NCBI GenBank assembly: GCA_963781555.1
Contig: CAWAGB010000006.1
Location: forward strand, 830,510-894,509
DNA from: JAICQM01 sp963781555
Lineage (GTDB): Bacteria > Chloroflexota > Limnocylindria > QHBO01
DNA length: 64,000 bases
Direction: 5' to 3'
The notes under the pieces are model-generated. The model was not told the origin of the DNA, did not search any database, and saw nothing but the letters and a program-made list of their open reading frames with translations. A program made the translations under genes and the position numbers. Positions 35,189 to 43,540 of the stretch are shown piece by piece; the stretch's first letter is position 1; each line of letters starts with the position of its first letter.

Positions 35189-35800
35189 TCAGGCGGGCAG
35201 GACCCCCTCCAGGCGCAGGAGCGTCCGCTTCCGGTCGAGCCCGCCGGCGTAGCCGCCCAGCCCACCGGACGCGTGGAGGATGCGGTGGCAGGGCACGATG
35301 ATGGGGATCGGGTTGCTGCCGAGCGCGTTGCCCGCGGCGCGCGCCGCCCGTGGCGATCCGGCAGCGGCGGCCACGTCGCGATACGTGCTCGTCGAGCCGT
35401 ACGGCACCGCCGCCGTGGCGCGCAGGATGCCGACCGCGAAGCCGCGGATCAGGCTCCAGTCGAGCGGCAGGTCGAAGGCGCGACGTTCCCCCGTCAGGTA
35501 GTCGTCCAGCTGACGACGTGCCTCGTCCGTCGGACGGGAGGCGGCCAGGATGCGCGGCGAGACGCGTTCGGCCATGTCCTCGAGGGTCGCCGCGCCCGGC
35601 TCGTCGGCGAAGGCGACGCGCACCACGCCGCGCGGGGTGACGAAGACGGTCAGCTCCCCCAGCGGGCTGTCCATGGAAGCGTAGGCGACGTCGAGCAGGT
35701 GCTCATGGGTGGCGCGCTCCGCGACCCGCTCGCGCAGGCGCGTCAGATCCAGCACCCCGGAGGGTTCGCCGGACGCCAGGCGACGCTCGAGGTCGCTCAT
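35189..35800 (-). CDS. ogt: Methylated-DNA-[protein]-cysteine S-methyltransferase
   Basis: A 203-residue DNA repair protein. The active-site motif IIVPCHRIL contains the acceptor Cys, followed by GGLGGYAGGLDRKRTLL; the HTH region is PYGSTSTYRDVAAAAG. It removes O6-alkyl groups from guanine by suicidal transfer. The ATG at 35800 overlaps the stop of the sigma factor gene by four bases. Longer upstream starts are shadows of that gene. Confidence 0.9.
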   Translation of the reverse strand: MSDLERRLASGEPSGVLDLTRLRERVAERATHEHLLDVAYASMDSPLGELTVFVTPRGVVRVAFADEPGAATLEDMAERVSPRILAASRPTDEARRQLDDYLTGERRAFDLPLDWSLIRGFAVGILRATAAVPYGSTSTYRDVAAAAGSPRAARAAGNALGSNPIPIIVPCHRILHASGGLGGYAGGLDRKRTLLRLEGVLPA

Positions 35801-36288
35801 CGGTCCACCGTCCGGCGCAGCCGCGTCAGTCCCTCGTGGACGCTGCGCCGCGCCGCCTCCTCGCTCGTGCCCATGCGAGCGCCGATCTCCGCGTAGGCGA
35901 GATCGAAAACGTACCGATGCACCACCGCCGCGCGCTGCTTCGGCGGCAGCTGCCGCACCTCGACCCACAGCGCGTCATCTGGGAGTCGTTCGTCTGGCCG
36001 CGCCGCCGGGTCCATGCCGTCCAGCGTGGCGGTCGGGCGACGCGAGACGCGGCGAACGTGATCGGTCGCCTTGCGATGGGCGATGGTGTAGAGCCACGCT
36101 CGCAGGTTCTGCCCGTGGCTCAGGCGTGGGTAGGCGCGCAACGCCGACATGAAGGTCTCCTGCAGGCAGTCCTCCGCCTCGGTCGGCCCGACGCATGCCA
36201 CCAGGAAGCGGTGCAGCTCGGTGGCGTGGGCGTCGATGAGCGTCTCGAACGGCGGGAGGTGCACGCTGGATGAAACGCGCCCGGGCAT
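35797..36288 (-). CDS. ECF-type RNA polymerase sigma factor (second)
   Basis: A 163-residue sigma factor with region 2 (EAEDCLQETFMSALRAYPRL, then NLRAWLYTIAHRKATDHVRR) and region 4 (LPPKQRAAVVHRYVFDLAYA, GTSEEAARRSVHEGLTRLR). It is directly coupled to ogt, suggesting it controls or is co-induced with alkylation repair. No anti-sigma gene adjoins it. Confidence 0.85.
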   Translation of the reverse strand: MPGRVSSSVHLPPFETLIDAHATELHRFLVACVGPTEAEDCLQETFMSALRAYPRLSHGQNLRAWLYTIAHRKATDHVRRVSRRPTATLDGMDPAARPDERLPDDALWVEVRQLPPKQRAAVVHRYVFDLAYAEIGARMGTSEEAARRSVHEGLTRLRRTVDR

Positions 36289-36304
36289 CGTGGCGTGAGG
36301 TGCC

Positions 36305-36967
36305 TCAGCCGGCGGCGCGATGCACGAGGTCGTCGATCACCGACGGATCGTCATGCGCGATGGAGTACACGCCGTCGTCCCAGCCGATGGTGATGCCCGG
36401 GTTCTGCTCGTTGGTGCCGTCGGGCGCGAAGACGTGCACGGAGCCGCGCACCTCCTCCCCTCGCGCGACGGCCCAGTCCTCGAACAGTGGCGCGCGGCCC
36501 AGCCCGGCGTCGAAGTCGGCCACCAGGCGATCGAGGTCCAACATGTCGCAGGCGCTCGCCACCTCCAGGATGACGTGGCGCAGGCTGACGCAGCGGCTCT
36601 CGCCGAAGAAGGCGCGTCGAAGGCCGCGGTCGAGCTCCTCGGCGGCCGCCGGGGATTGGCGCTTCGCCGCTTGGACCGCCTCCATCGGTGGCAGCATGGT
36701 CACCGGATAGGTCTCGAGCGGCGCCGACCAGGCCTGCCAGCCGGCGCGCGGTGCCAGCGTGCTGGCCACCGGCCACTCGGCGTCGAGGCGGTCACGCGGC
36801 GTGGGCTCGTTGTTGAACAGCTCGAGCGGGAACGCGTGGTGGTCGAAATGCACGCGGTTCTCCAGCCCCAGGCGACGGCGCGCGTCCCACAGGCGCCACA
36901 CGATGGCGTGCGACCACGGGCAGCCGAGGTCCGACCACACGGCGAGCGTGCCGGGGGCGACCTGCAT
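36305..36967 (-). CDS. DsbA/FrnE-like thioredoxin-fold protein
   Basis: A 220-residue protein without a signal peptide. The redox motif is GCPWSHAIVWR near residue 15, with one Cys and a Ser in place of the second Cys, so a monothiol or thiol-conjugate mechanism is more likely than disulfide formation. The rest (DHHAFPLELFNNEPTP and a helical insert) resembles FrnE-like DsbA family proteins. It sits four bases after deoC in the same direction. Confidence 0.8.
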   Translation of the reverse strand: MQVAPGTLAVWSDLGCPWSHAIVWRLWDARRRLGLENRVHFDHHAFPLELFNNEPTPRDRLDAEWPVASTLAPRAGWQAWSAPLETYPVTMLPPMEAVQAAKRQSPAAAEELDRGLRRAFFGESRCVSLRHVILEVASACDMLDLDRLVADFDAGLGRAPLFEDWAVARGEEVRGSVHVFAPDGTNEQNPGITIGWDDGVYSIAHDDPSVIDDLVHRAAG

Positions 36968-36971
36968 CGGC

Positions 36972-37940
36972 TCAGTCGAGGGTGAAATAATCGCCGCCGG
37001 AGTAGCGGCCGGTGCGCTCCTTGCGGACCTGCATGAGTACGTCGTTGAGGAGGCTCGAGGCGCCGAAGCGGAAGCGGTCCGGCGTCATCCATTCCGGCCC
37101 GAGCGTCTCGTACAGGACGGTGAGGTAGCTGATCGCCTCCTTGGCCGTCTTGATCCCGCCGGCCGGCTTCATGCCCACCGCGCGGCCCGTCTGCTGGTGG
37201 AAGTCGCGAATCGCCTCGAGCATGACGAGCGTCACCGGGAGGGTGGCAGCCGGCTGCACCTTGCCGGTGCTGGTCTTGATGAAGTCAGCGCCGGCAGCCA
37301 TGGCCAGGACCGATGCACGACGCACGTTGTCGTACGTCTCGAGCTCGCCGGTCTCGAGGATCACCTTGAGGTGTGCGTCGCCGCACGCCTCCTTGACCGC
37401 CACGATCTCGTCGTACACCTTCGCGTAGTCGCCAGCGAGATAGGCGCCGCGGTCGATGACCATGTCGATCTCGTCGGCGCCCAGCGCCACCGTGGCCCGC
37501 ACGTCGTCGAGCTTCACCTCGAGCGGCGCCTGGCCGGACGGGAAGTAGGTGGACACGGCGGCGACCTTCACCCCGGAGCCCTTGAGCGCCTCGACCGCGG
37601 TCGCGACCATGTTCGGGTAGACGCACAGGGCGGCGACCGGCGGGATGGAGGGGTCCGTGGGATCGGGGCGACGGGCCTTGCCGGCCAGGGCGCGGACCTT
37701 GCCCGGGGTGTCCTTCCCCTCGAGGGTGGTGAGGTCCATCATCCGAATCGCCAGATCGAGCGCCCAGAGCTTGGCGTCCTTCTTGATGCTCCGCTTGGCG
37801 AGGCTTGCGGCCCGCTCCTCGACACCCACCGCGTCGACCGCCCACACGCGGCCGAGCAGTGAGCCAAGCGCCTGGTGGCGCGGGCTGATCAGGTCACGGG
37901 TGGCGCGCGCGTCGCGGCGCGCGGGTACGGTGCTGCTCAT
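36972..37940 (-). CDS. deoC: Deoxyribose-phosphate aldolase
   Basis: A 322-residue aldolase that splits 2-deoxyribose-5-phosphate into glyceraldehyde-3-phosphate and acetaldehyde. Family motifs are clear: ALCVYPNMV, EIDMVIDRGA, LKVILETGELE, the Schiff-base lysine in ADFIKTSTGK and VGMKPAGGIK. It is longer than the E. coli enzyme and of the DERA type common in actinobacteria and chloroflexi. Its products connect nucleoside breakdown to central metabolism and to the aldehyde dehydrogenase upstream. Confidence 0.93.
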   Translation of the reverse strand: MSSTVPARRDARATRDLISPRHQALGSLLGRVWAVDAVGVEERAASLAKRSIKKDAKLWALDLAIRMMDLTTLEGKDTPGKVRALAGKARRPDPTDPSIPPVAALCVYPNMVATAVEALKGSGVKVAAVSTYFPSGQAPLEVKLDDVRATVALGADEIDMVIDRGAYLAGDYAKVYDEIVAVKEACGDAHLKVILETGELETYDNVRRASVLAMAAGADFIKTSTGKVQPAATLPVTLVMLEAIRDFHQQTGRAVGMKPAGGIKTAKEAISYLTVLYETLGPEWMTPDRFRFGASSLLNDVLMQVRKERTGRYSGGDYFTLD

Positions 37941-37949
37941 CGGCCGTCC

Positions 37950-37955
37950 ATTGTA
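37950..37955 (-). promoter_or_regulatory. -10 box (TACAAT), leaderless-type, deoC operon
   Basis: TACAAT on the minus strand ends nine bases before the ATG at 37940, one of the best -10 matches of this type here. Confidence 0.55.
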
Positions 37956-37983
37956 CCGGGGCGGTGCGAGGGAACCGGCATGG

Positions 37984-37989
37984 TAGGCT
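37984..37989 (+). promoter_or_regulatory. -10 box (TAGGCT), leaderless-type, hypothetical at 38000
   Basis: TAGGCT ends ten bases before the ATG at 38000. Confidence 0.3.
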
Positions 37990-37999
37990 CGGCGGACCG

Positions 38000-38386
38000 A
38001 TGAGCGAGCGCGACGCCGCGACCGAGCAGGTCGTCTACTGCCTCACCCGCGACCGCGACCTCGCCACCGCCCTGGACGAGCGGCTGGTCGGCGCGATCGC
38101 CTTCTTCTACAACGATGCGGCACGACTGCACCAGGCCGTCATCCTGCGCGCGCCAGACGTCGTGCTGGTGGATACCGGCGCGATTCGCGAGGAGTTCGGC
38201 GATGCCGGCCTGGGTCCCATCGTGGCGTTCCTGCGTGAGCACTGCAGCATGGCGAGGGTCGCCGTCCGGCCCCATCTCGGGGTCGAGCACCTCGTGGCGG
38301 CGGAGGCAGGGTCAGCCGTCGAGCTCGTGCCGGCGGCTGTGGCCGAGTGCGTCGAGGCCGTCGCAGCGGTGTGCGGCTGCCCCTGA
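38000..38386 (+). CDS. Hypothetical protein, receiver-like fold
   Basis: A 128-residue protein with alternating beta/alpha pattern (QVVYCLTRDRDLATALDERL, then APDVVLVDTGAIREEFGDAG, then HCSMARVAVRPHLG), similar in outline to response-regulator receiver domains, but without the phospho-acceptor acidic cluster clearly in place. Convergent with the signal peptidase-like gene four bases on. Confidence 0.6.
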   Translation: MSERDAATEQVVYCLTRDRDLATALDERLVGAIAFFYNDAARLHQAVILRAPDVVLVDTGAIREEFGDAGLGPIVAFLREHCSMARVAVRPHLGVEHLVAAEAGSAVELVPAAVAECVEAVAAVCGCP

Positions 38387-38389
38387 GTG

Positions 38390-38872
38390 TCACTCTCCGG
38401 CGACAAGCGCCTCCGGTGACGCGCAGGCCGCCTCGCCACCCTCGTCGAGGGGCGCTGCCGCGGGAACCGCAGCGAGTGACGCCATTGGGGTCGGCGGGAT
38501 GAGCCCGATTCGCGCGGGCGGCCAGTAGCGGGCGACGGCCCGCCAGCGGACGCCCGCGACCGGCAGCACACCGAAGCTGCGAGCGTCGGTCGAGGCGGCC
38601 GGGTTGTCCCCCCGCAGCGTCACGTGGGCGTCGCGCACCGCGGCCACGCGCTTGACGAGCTCGCGCCGCCCGTCGCGCGGATCGCCCGCGACGACCACCT
38701 CGCCGACGTTGGGAGCGCCGCTCGCACGACGAACGATCAGGCGATCCCCCGGCTCGAGGGTCGGCGTCATCGACGTGCCGCGTACCTCGACGGCGTCGAG
38801 GCGGCGCAGCTGGGCAATCACCCAACCGGCCGCCACGATCATCCCCAGCCAGGTGAACGGCCGCGTCGGCAT
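38390..38872 (-). CDS. sodX: S26-family peptidase, SodX-like (Ni-SOD maturation)
   Basis: A 160-residue membrane-anchored peptidase. One N-terminal helix (residues ~8-22) precedes VRGTSMTPTLEPGD with the catalytic Ser34, and ELVKRVAAV carries the general-base Lys74. It follows sodN by four bases. In Ni-SOD systems a dedicated S26 peptidase removes the propeptide to expose the nickel-binding His1. The C-terminus is longer and Ala-rich compared with minimal SodX. Confidence 0.85.
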   Translation of the reverse strand: MPTRPFTWLGMIVAAGWVIAQLRRLDAVEVRGTSMTPTLEPGDRLIVRRASGAPNVGEVVVAGDPRDGRRELVKRVAAVRDAHVTLRGDNPAASTDARSFGVLPVAGVRWRAVARYWPPARIGLIPPTPMASLAAVPAAAPLDEGGEAACASPEALVAGE

Positions 38873-38876
38873 GAGG

Positions 38877-39308
38877 CTAGGAGGGACGCCCGTTGACGCG
38901 GGTCTTCTCTGCCCCGCCGGTGGCCTTCCACATCTCGTCGATCGTGTCGATCATCGACAGCAGCTCCTTGGCGGCGCCGGCATCGAGCGACTGCTTGACC
39001 TTGCTGGCCTGCTTGGTCGCCTTCCAGAACGTGTCGTGCAGATCCGGGTACTTCTCGAGGTGCTCCGGCTTGAAGTAGTCGTGCCAGAGGACGTCGAGAT
39101 GATGCTTCACGAGCTCGGCGCGCTCTTCCTTCACGCCGATGCAGCGGGCGCGGAACAGCTCATCGGTGTTCTGCTCGTACTTTTCGATGATGCGCAGGCA
39201 GGACTCAGCCTCGATGCGAGCCTGCTCGGGGTCATAGACCCCGCACGGGATGTCGCAGTGAGCGTCGACGACGCGGGTCGGGCGCAGCAGTGAGCGCAGG
39301 GTGATCAT
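38877..39308 (-). CDS. sodN: Nickel superoxide dismutase
   Basis: A 143-residue precursor. The nickel hook HCDIPCGVYDPEQ begins at residue 17, behind a 16-residue propeptide (MITLRSLLRPTRVVDA) with Ala at the cleavage point. His17, Cys18 and Cys22 would be His1, Cys2 and Cys6 of the mature enzyme, which converts superoxide to peroxide and oxygen. The helical remainder (DVLWHDYFKPEHLEKYPDLH) fits the four-helix subunit. AAGGAGA upstream of the ATG supports the start. No nickel transporter is nearby. Confidence 0.94.
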   Translation of the reverse strand: MITLRSLLRPTRVVDAHCDIPCGVYDPEQARIEAESCLRIIEKYEQNTDELFRARCIGVKEERAELVKHHLDVLWHDYFKPEHLEKYPDLHDTFWKATKQASKVKQSLDAGAAKELLSMIDTIDEMWKATGGAEKTRVNGRPS

Positions 39309-39427
39309 GCGGTCTCCTTATCCGGAACTGGCGAACGAGGGCTTGCTCGTTGTGGTCGTTCATCGTAGGCAACCAGCAAGCCGCCTGCCGAACCGATGCC
39401 TGGCGGCGCGTTCAGGGCCCGGAAATG

Positions 39428-39462
39428 CGACGAGCCCGGGGCACAGCTCCCGGGCATCGTCG
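39428..39462. terminator. Strong hairpin between sodN and the small secreted protein gene
   Basis: Arms CGACGA-G-CCCGGG and CCCGGGC-ATCGTCG pair with one bulge around an eight-base loop. It lies downstream of the minus-strand gene that ends at 39494 and upstream of sodN, so it probably ends that transcript. T-run is poor. Confidence 0.45.
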
Positions 39463-39493
39463 TTGTCCATCTCCCCAGCAAGCGCTGTGCCGC

Positions 39494-39802
39494 TCAGTTG
39501 CACCACGGATAGATGAAGAGGCTGCTGCTGCCGGCGCGATGGTCGGCAAGCACCACCCGCAGCGGAAGGACCGCCGGCAGGGCGTTCACATCGGTACCCT
39601 CGCGCGGGGTGACGCCCAGGGCGACCGCGGTGGCGATCGGCAGACCGTCGCGCGCGACGTCATCCAGCACGCTGAGCGAGCGGAGTGCGTTCATGCCGGC
39701 GCGCATGCAGGCGGTATCAGGAGTGGCGGCTGCCGCCGGTCCGGCCAGCAGCCCGATCGCGAGCGCGGCGCTCGCGACGGCCAGAGAGAACTTGGTTCGC
39801 AT
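39494..39802 (-). CDS. Small secreted protein
   Basis: A 102-residue protein with a clear signal peptide (MRTKFSLAVASAALAIGLLA, cleavage near AAAA/TPD). The mature ~75 residues contain two Cys (DTACMRAG and the C-terminal YPWCN), which could form a disulfide. CGAGGAGA stands just before the ATG. No family recognised. It lies between sodN-sodX and the fatty acid genes. Confidence 0.65.
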   Translation of the reverse strand: MRTKFSLAVASAALAIGLLAGPAAAATPDTACMRAGMNALRSLSVLDDVARDGLPIATAVALGVTPREGTDVNALPAVLPLRVVLADHRAGSSSLFIYPWCN

Positions 39803-39937
39803 CGGTCTCCTCGCAATTCGAAGCGGCCGGAAGGTTGGCCGCTCGTTGGCTACCGATACGCGGTGACGCTCGTAATTGGATCAGTCAGAAGCCGAGGAAC
39901 GCTGGGAATCAGCCGACGCTTACACGGATCGGTCGGA

Positions 39938-40693
39938 TCAGCTGCCCATCATCATGCCGCCGTCGACGCCCAGCACCTGACCGGTGACATAGCGCGCCTC
40001 GTCGGACGCGAAGTACACCGCGGCCGCCGCCACGTCCTCCGCTGCACCGATGTAGCCCAGCGGGGTCATCGCCTTGATGGCGTCGTTGGCGGCCGCGGAC
40101 AGGTCGGCGGTGAGATCGGTCTCGATGAGGCCGGGTGCCAGCGCGTTGCAGGTGATCCCGCGGCTCGCGAACTCGCGCGCCGTCGTCTTGGTCAGGCCGA
40201 TGAGCCCGGCCTTGGCCGATGCGTAGTTCGCCTGCCCGGGATTGCCCATCCGTCCGGCGACGCTCGACATGTTGATGATCCGTCCGGAACGGGCCTTGAG
40301 CATGGGCCGGGCGACGGCGCGGGTCATCCAGAATGGTCCGGACAGGTTGGTGGCGATGACCGCGTCCCACTCGTCGGCGTCCATCCGCATCATCAGGTTG
40401 TCGCGGGTGATGCCCGCGTTGTTGACGAGGATGTCGATCTTGCCGAGCGCGGCCATCGCGGCCTCCACGATCCCCTCGCATGCCTCGCGTCCCTCGGAGG
40501 TGTCGCCCTGCACCAGGTGCGCGGCGCGCCCGAGGCCGGTGATCTCATCGGCGACCGCCTGGGCCGCCTCCGCGTTGCCGCGATAGTTGATCGCCACATC
40601 AGCGCCCAGCCGCGCGAATGCCAGCGCAATCGCCCGTCCCAGGCCACGGCTGGCGCCGGTGACGAGGGCCGACTTGCCGGTCAGGTCGAACAT
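39938..40693 (-). CDS. fabG: 3-oxoacyl-[ACP] reductase
   Basis: A 251-residue short-chain dehydrogenase. It has the cofactor motif GASRGLGRAIALAF, NNAGITRDNLMMRM, the catalytic Ser in NMSSVAGRMGN, and YASAKAGLIGL with Tyr/Lys. The C-terminus CNALAPGLIETDLT and TGQVLGVDGGMMM is typical of FabG. It reduces 3-oxoacyl-ACP with NADPH. It abuts fabH with no gap and is the last gene of the fatty acid operon. Confidence 0.95.
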   Translation of the reverse strand: MFDLTGKSALVTGASRGLGRAIALAFARLGADVAINYRGNAEAAQAVADEITGLGRAAHLVQGDTSEGREACEGIVEAAMAALGKIDILVNNAGITRDNLMMRMDADEWDAVIATNLSGPFWMTRAVARPMLKARSGRIINMSSVAGRMGNPGQANYASAKAGLIGLTKTTAREFASRGITCNALAPGLIETDLTADLSAAANDAIKAMTPLGYIGAAEDVAAAAVYFASDEARYVTGQVLGVDGGMMMGS

Positions 40694-41761
40694 CTAGGCA
40701 CCCACCGCGGCCAGCTCGCGCCGCGGCTGTCCGAGACGCGTCTGCGCCCCCGGTGCGAGGAAGGCACGCGTCGGATCGGCGGTCCACTCGACGACGGCGG
40801 CCGCGGCGGTGTAGCCGGCGCCGAAGGCCACCATCAGGATCTTGTCGCCGGGGTGGATGCGCCCCGCCGCCACCGCCTCGACGAGCGCCATCGGGACCGA
40901 TGCGGCGCTCGTGTTGCCGTACTTCTCGATGTTGAGGTACGTCTTTTCCATCGGCATGTCGAGCTGCCTGGCAACGTGCTGGATGATGCGCAGGTTGGCC
41001 TGGTGAAAGACGAACTGGTCGATCTGGTCGATCGTCAGGCCGGCGTTGCGGACCGCGGCCAGTGCCGACTCCGCGAGCTGCCGGGTGGCGTACTTGTAGA
41101 CGTCGCTGCCGGCCATGTGGATGAAATGCTGCCGGTCGGCCGAGGTCTGCGGGGTGGCGGGGCAGGCGCTCCCGCCGGCCGGCACGATGATCCCCTCGAA
41201 GCCGGTGCCATCGGAGAACAGGTCGAAGCCGGTCATCCCACCAGGCCCGTCGCTGGCGGAGAGGATGACCGCGCCTGCGCCGTCGCCGAACAGCACGCAG
41301 GTCGTGCGGTCGGTCCAGTCCAGGAAGCGGCTCAGCACCTCGACCCCGATCACCATCACGTTGCGGTACATGCCGCTGCGGATGAACCCCGATGCAGTGG
41401 CGAGGGCGTAGACGAACCCCGAGCAGGCGGCTTGCAGGTCGAAGCCGGCGGCGCGCGTTGCGCCCAGGTCACGCGCCACCAGGCAGGCGGTCGCGGGCAG
41501 CGGGTAGTCCGGGGAGCAGGTGCCGACGATGATCAGATCCAGCTCGGCCGCGGCCAGCCCGGCAACTGCCAGCGCGTCGCGCGAGGCGTTGACGCTCAGC
41601 GTGTTCGTGGTCTCGTCGTCGGCCGCGATGCGGCGTTCGCGGATGCCGGTCCGCGTGACAATCCACTCGTCGTTGGTGTCGACCATGGTCGACAGCTCGT
41701 CGTTGGTCATGATGCGCGACGGCGCGTACATCCCCCAACCGGTGATCACCGCATTCGTCAT
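40694..41761 (-). CDS. fabH: 3-oxoacyl-[ACP] synthase III
   Basis: A 355-residue initiating condensing enzyme. Catalytic Cys is in FDLQAACSGFVYAL, His in FVFHQANLRIIQ and Asn in KYGNTSAASVPMALVEA. It joins acetyl-CoA (or a branched starter) to malonyl-ACP. An AGGAGG lies 14 bases before the ATG, a little far. Separated from accB by 49 bases. Confidence 0.95.
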   Translation of the reverse strand: MTNAVITGWGMYAPSRIMTNDELSTMVDTNDEWIVTRTGIRERRIAADDETTNTLSVNASRDALAVAGLAAAELDLIIVGTCSPDYPLPATACLVARDLGATRAAGFDLQAACSGFVYALATASGFIRSGMYRNVMVIGVEVLSRFLDWTDRTTCVLFGDGAGAVILSASDGPGGMTGFDLFSDGTGFEGIIVPAGGSACPATPQTSADRQHFIHMAGSDVYKYATRQLAESALAAVRNAGLTIDQIDQFVFHQANLRIIQHVARQLDMPMEKTYLNIEKYGNTSAASVPMALVEAVAAGRIHPGDKILMVAFGAGYTAAAAVVEWTADPTRAFLAPGAQTRLGQPRRELAAVGA

Positions 41762-41810
41762 GGGTTTCGTGCGTTCCTCCTGCGACCGATGTCGTACGGC
41801 CGCGTTGTAT

Positions 41811-42278
41811 TCAGCTGGGGTCGACTTCGAGCACCGGCTGCTGGCGCTTGACCAGCGTTCCTGATTCGACGAGCAGGCGCGTGACCTTGCCCGCGGTGTC
41901 CGACTTGATCTCGTTGAAGAGCTTCATGGCCTCGATGAGGCCGACCACCTGGCCGACACTCACCTCGCCGCCCTCGGTCATGTAGGGACGCGCGCCCGGT
42001 GACGGCGCCGCATACCAGACGCCGGTCAGCGGCGCGGTCACGAACCGATGGCCGGGCGCCGGCTCGCCGAAGGCGCTGCCGGCGGCGGGTGGTGGTGCCG
42101 CTGGGGCCGCAGCCGGAGCGGCGGCCGCGGGAGCGACGGACTCGGAGACGGCGCGCGGCCGCGCCAGGCGCACGACGAGGTCACCTGACTCGACCTCGAG
42201 CTCCTCGAGGCCGGAGGCCGCGAACGCGGGGGTGAGGAGATCCACCGCGCGCAGGACCGGGTCCAGCTCGTCGCTCAT
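41811..42278 (-). CDS. accB: Biotin carboxyl carrier protein of acetyl-CoA carboxylase
   Basis: A 155-residue protein: an N-terminal helix-rich part, a Pro/Ala-rich hinge and a C-terminal biotinyl domain with GLIEAMKLFNEIKSDTAGKV. Lys119 in EAMKL is the biotinylation site, used by the BirA encoded at 49.8-50.6 kb. It overlaps fabF by four bases. Compare the second carrier-like gene at 46.4 kb, which lacks the lysine. Confidence 0.93.
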   Translation of the reverse strand: MSDELDPVLRAVDLLTPAFAASGLEELEVESGDLVVRLARPRAVSESVAPAAAAPAAAPAAPPPAAGSAFGEPAPGHRFVTAPLTGVWYAAPSPGARPYMTEGGEVSVGQVVGLIEAMKLFNEIKSDTAGKVTRLLVESGTLVKRQQPVLEVDPS

Positions 42279-43540
42279 TCGCCCTCCCAGCGGCGGAACA
42301 CGAGGGTCGCGTTGTGGCCGCCGAAACCGAAGCTGTTGCTGATGCTGACCGCCACGTCCTGACGGCGCGCCTCGTTGGGCACGTAATCCAGGTCGCAGTC
42401 CGGATCGGGCTCCTCCTGGTTGATGGTCGGCGGGACGATCCCTTCCTGCATGGCGCGGATGCAGGCGATGGCCTCGATGCCGCCGCCCGCGCCCAGCAGG
42501 TGGCCGGTCATCGACTTGGTGCTGGAGATCGGTACCCGGTAGGCGCGCTCTCCGAAGACGGCCTTGATGGCCGCCGTCTCGGTCCGGTCGTTGGGCCCGG
42601 TGCTGGTGCCGTGTGCGTTGATGTAGTCCACGTCGTCGGTCGTGACGTCGGCATCCGCGATGGCGAGCCGCATGCTGTCGGCCGCACCGCGGCCGCCCGG
42701 GGCTGGGAGGGTGATGTGCGACGCATCGTCGGTCGCCGCGTAGCCGATCAGCTCGGCATGGATGGTGGCCCCGCGGGCCTGGGCATGCTCGAGCGCCTCG
42801 ACCACCAGCATCCCCGAGCCGTCGCCCATGACGAAGCCGTCGCGTCGGGCGTCGAAGGGCCGGGACGCCTTCTCGGGCGTGTCGTTGAAGGCGGTCGAGA
42901 GGGCGCGCATGGCGCTGAAGGCGGCAACCGGGATCTCGCCGATGCCCGCCTCGCAGGCGCCGGCCAGCATCACGTCCGCATCGCCGCGGCGGATGATGTT
43001 GAGCGCGTCGCCGATGGCGTGGTTGCTGCTGGCGCAGGCGCTGACGGTCGCGTAGTTCGGCCCGCGCAGGTTGGCGTTGATGGCGATGTAGCCCGCCGCC
43101 ATGTTCGGGATCATGGCCGTCACCAGGAACGGACCGATACGCTCGACGCCGAACTCACCGGCCTCCAGGACGTCGCGGATCATGGTGTTGATGCCACCGA
43201 TTCCCGATCCCACGATCGCGCCGCTGCGGCTGGCGAGCTCGTCGCTGTCAACCGGGTTCGGGAGCCCGGCGTCGCGCATCGCCTCGGCGGTGGCGGCCCA
43301 GCCGTAGTGGACGTAGCGGTCGTTGCGCCGCACCTCCTTCTTGGGCATCACCAGGTCGGCGTCGAAATCGCGAATCTCGCCGGCCACCTTGCTGGCGGTC
43401 TTCACCGGGTCGAAGCTCTCGATGCGCCGGATCCCGCTGCGGCCGTTGATGATCGCGTCCCAGAAGGACGGCACGTCGTTGCCGACCGGGGTGATGGCCC
43501 CCATGCCGGTGATGACCACCCGGCGCTCGCCGTCATGCAT
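42275..43540 (-). CDS. fabF: 3-oxoacyl-[ACP] synthase II
   Basis: A 421-residue elongating condensing enzyme. Catalytic Cys lies in YATVSACASSNHAIGDA; the two His are in NAHGTSTGPNDRTE and KSMTGHLLGAGGG, with NSFGFGGHNATLVF near the end. It elongates acyl-ACP with malonyl-ACP. It overlaps fabZ by eight bases at its 5' end. Confidence 0.95.
   Translation of the reverse strand: MHDGERRVVITGMGAITPVGNDVPSFWDAIINGRSGIRRIESFDPVKTASKVAGEIRDFDADLVMPKKEVRRNDRYVHYGWAATAEAMRDAGLPNPVDSDELASRSGAIVGSGIGGINTMIRDVLEAGEFGVERIGPFLVTAMIPNMAAGYIAINANLRGPNYATVSACASSNHAIGDALNIIRRGDADVMLAGACEAGIGEIPVAAFSAMRALSTAFNDTPEKASRPFDARRDGFVMGDGSGMLVVEALEHAQARGATIHAELIGYAATDDASHITLPAPGGRGAADSMRLAIADADVTTDDVDYINAHGTSTGPNDRTETAAIKAVFGERAYRVPISSTKSMTGHLLGAGGGIEAIACIRAMQEGIVPPTINQEEPDPDCDLDYVPNEARRQDVAVSISNSFGFGGHNATLVFRRWEGE

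Noticed and set aside
39350..41851. 833-codon plus-strand open frame
   Set aside because: It runs opposite fabG and fabH, has no homology-like motifs, and is a GC shadow.
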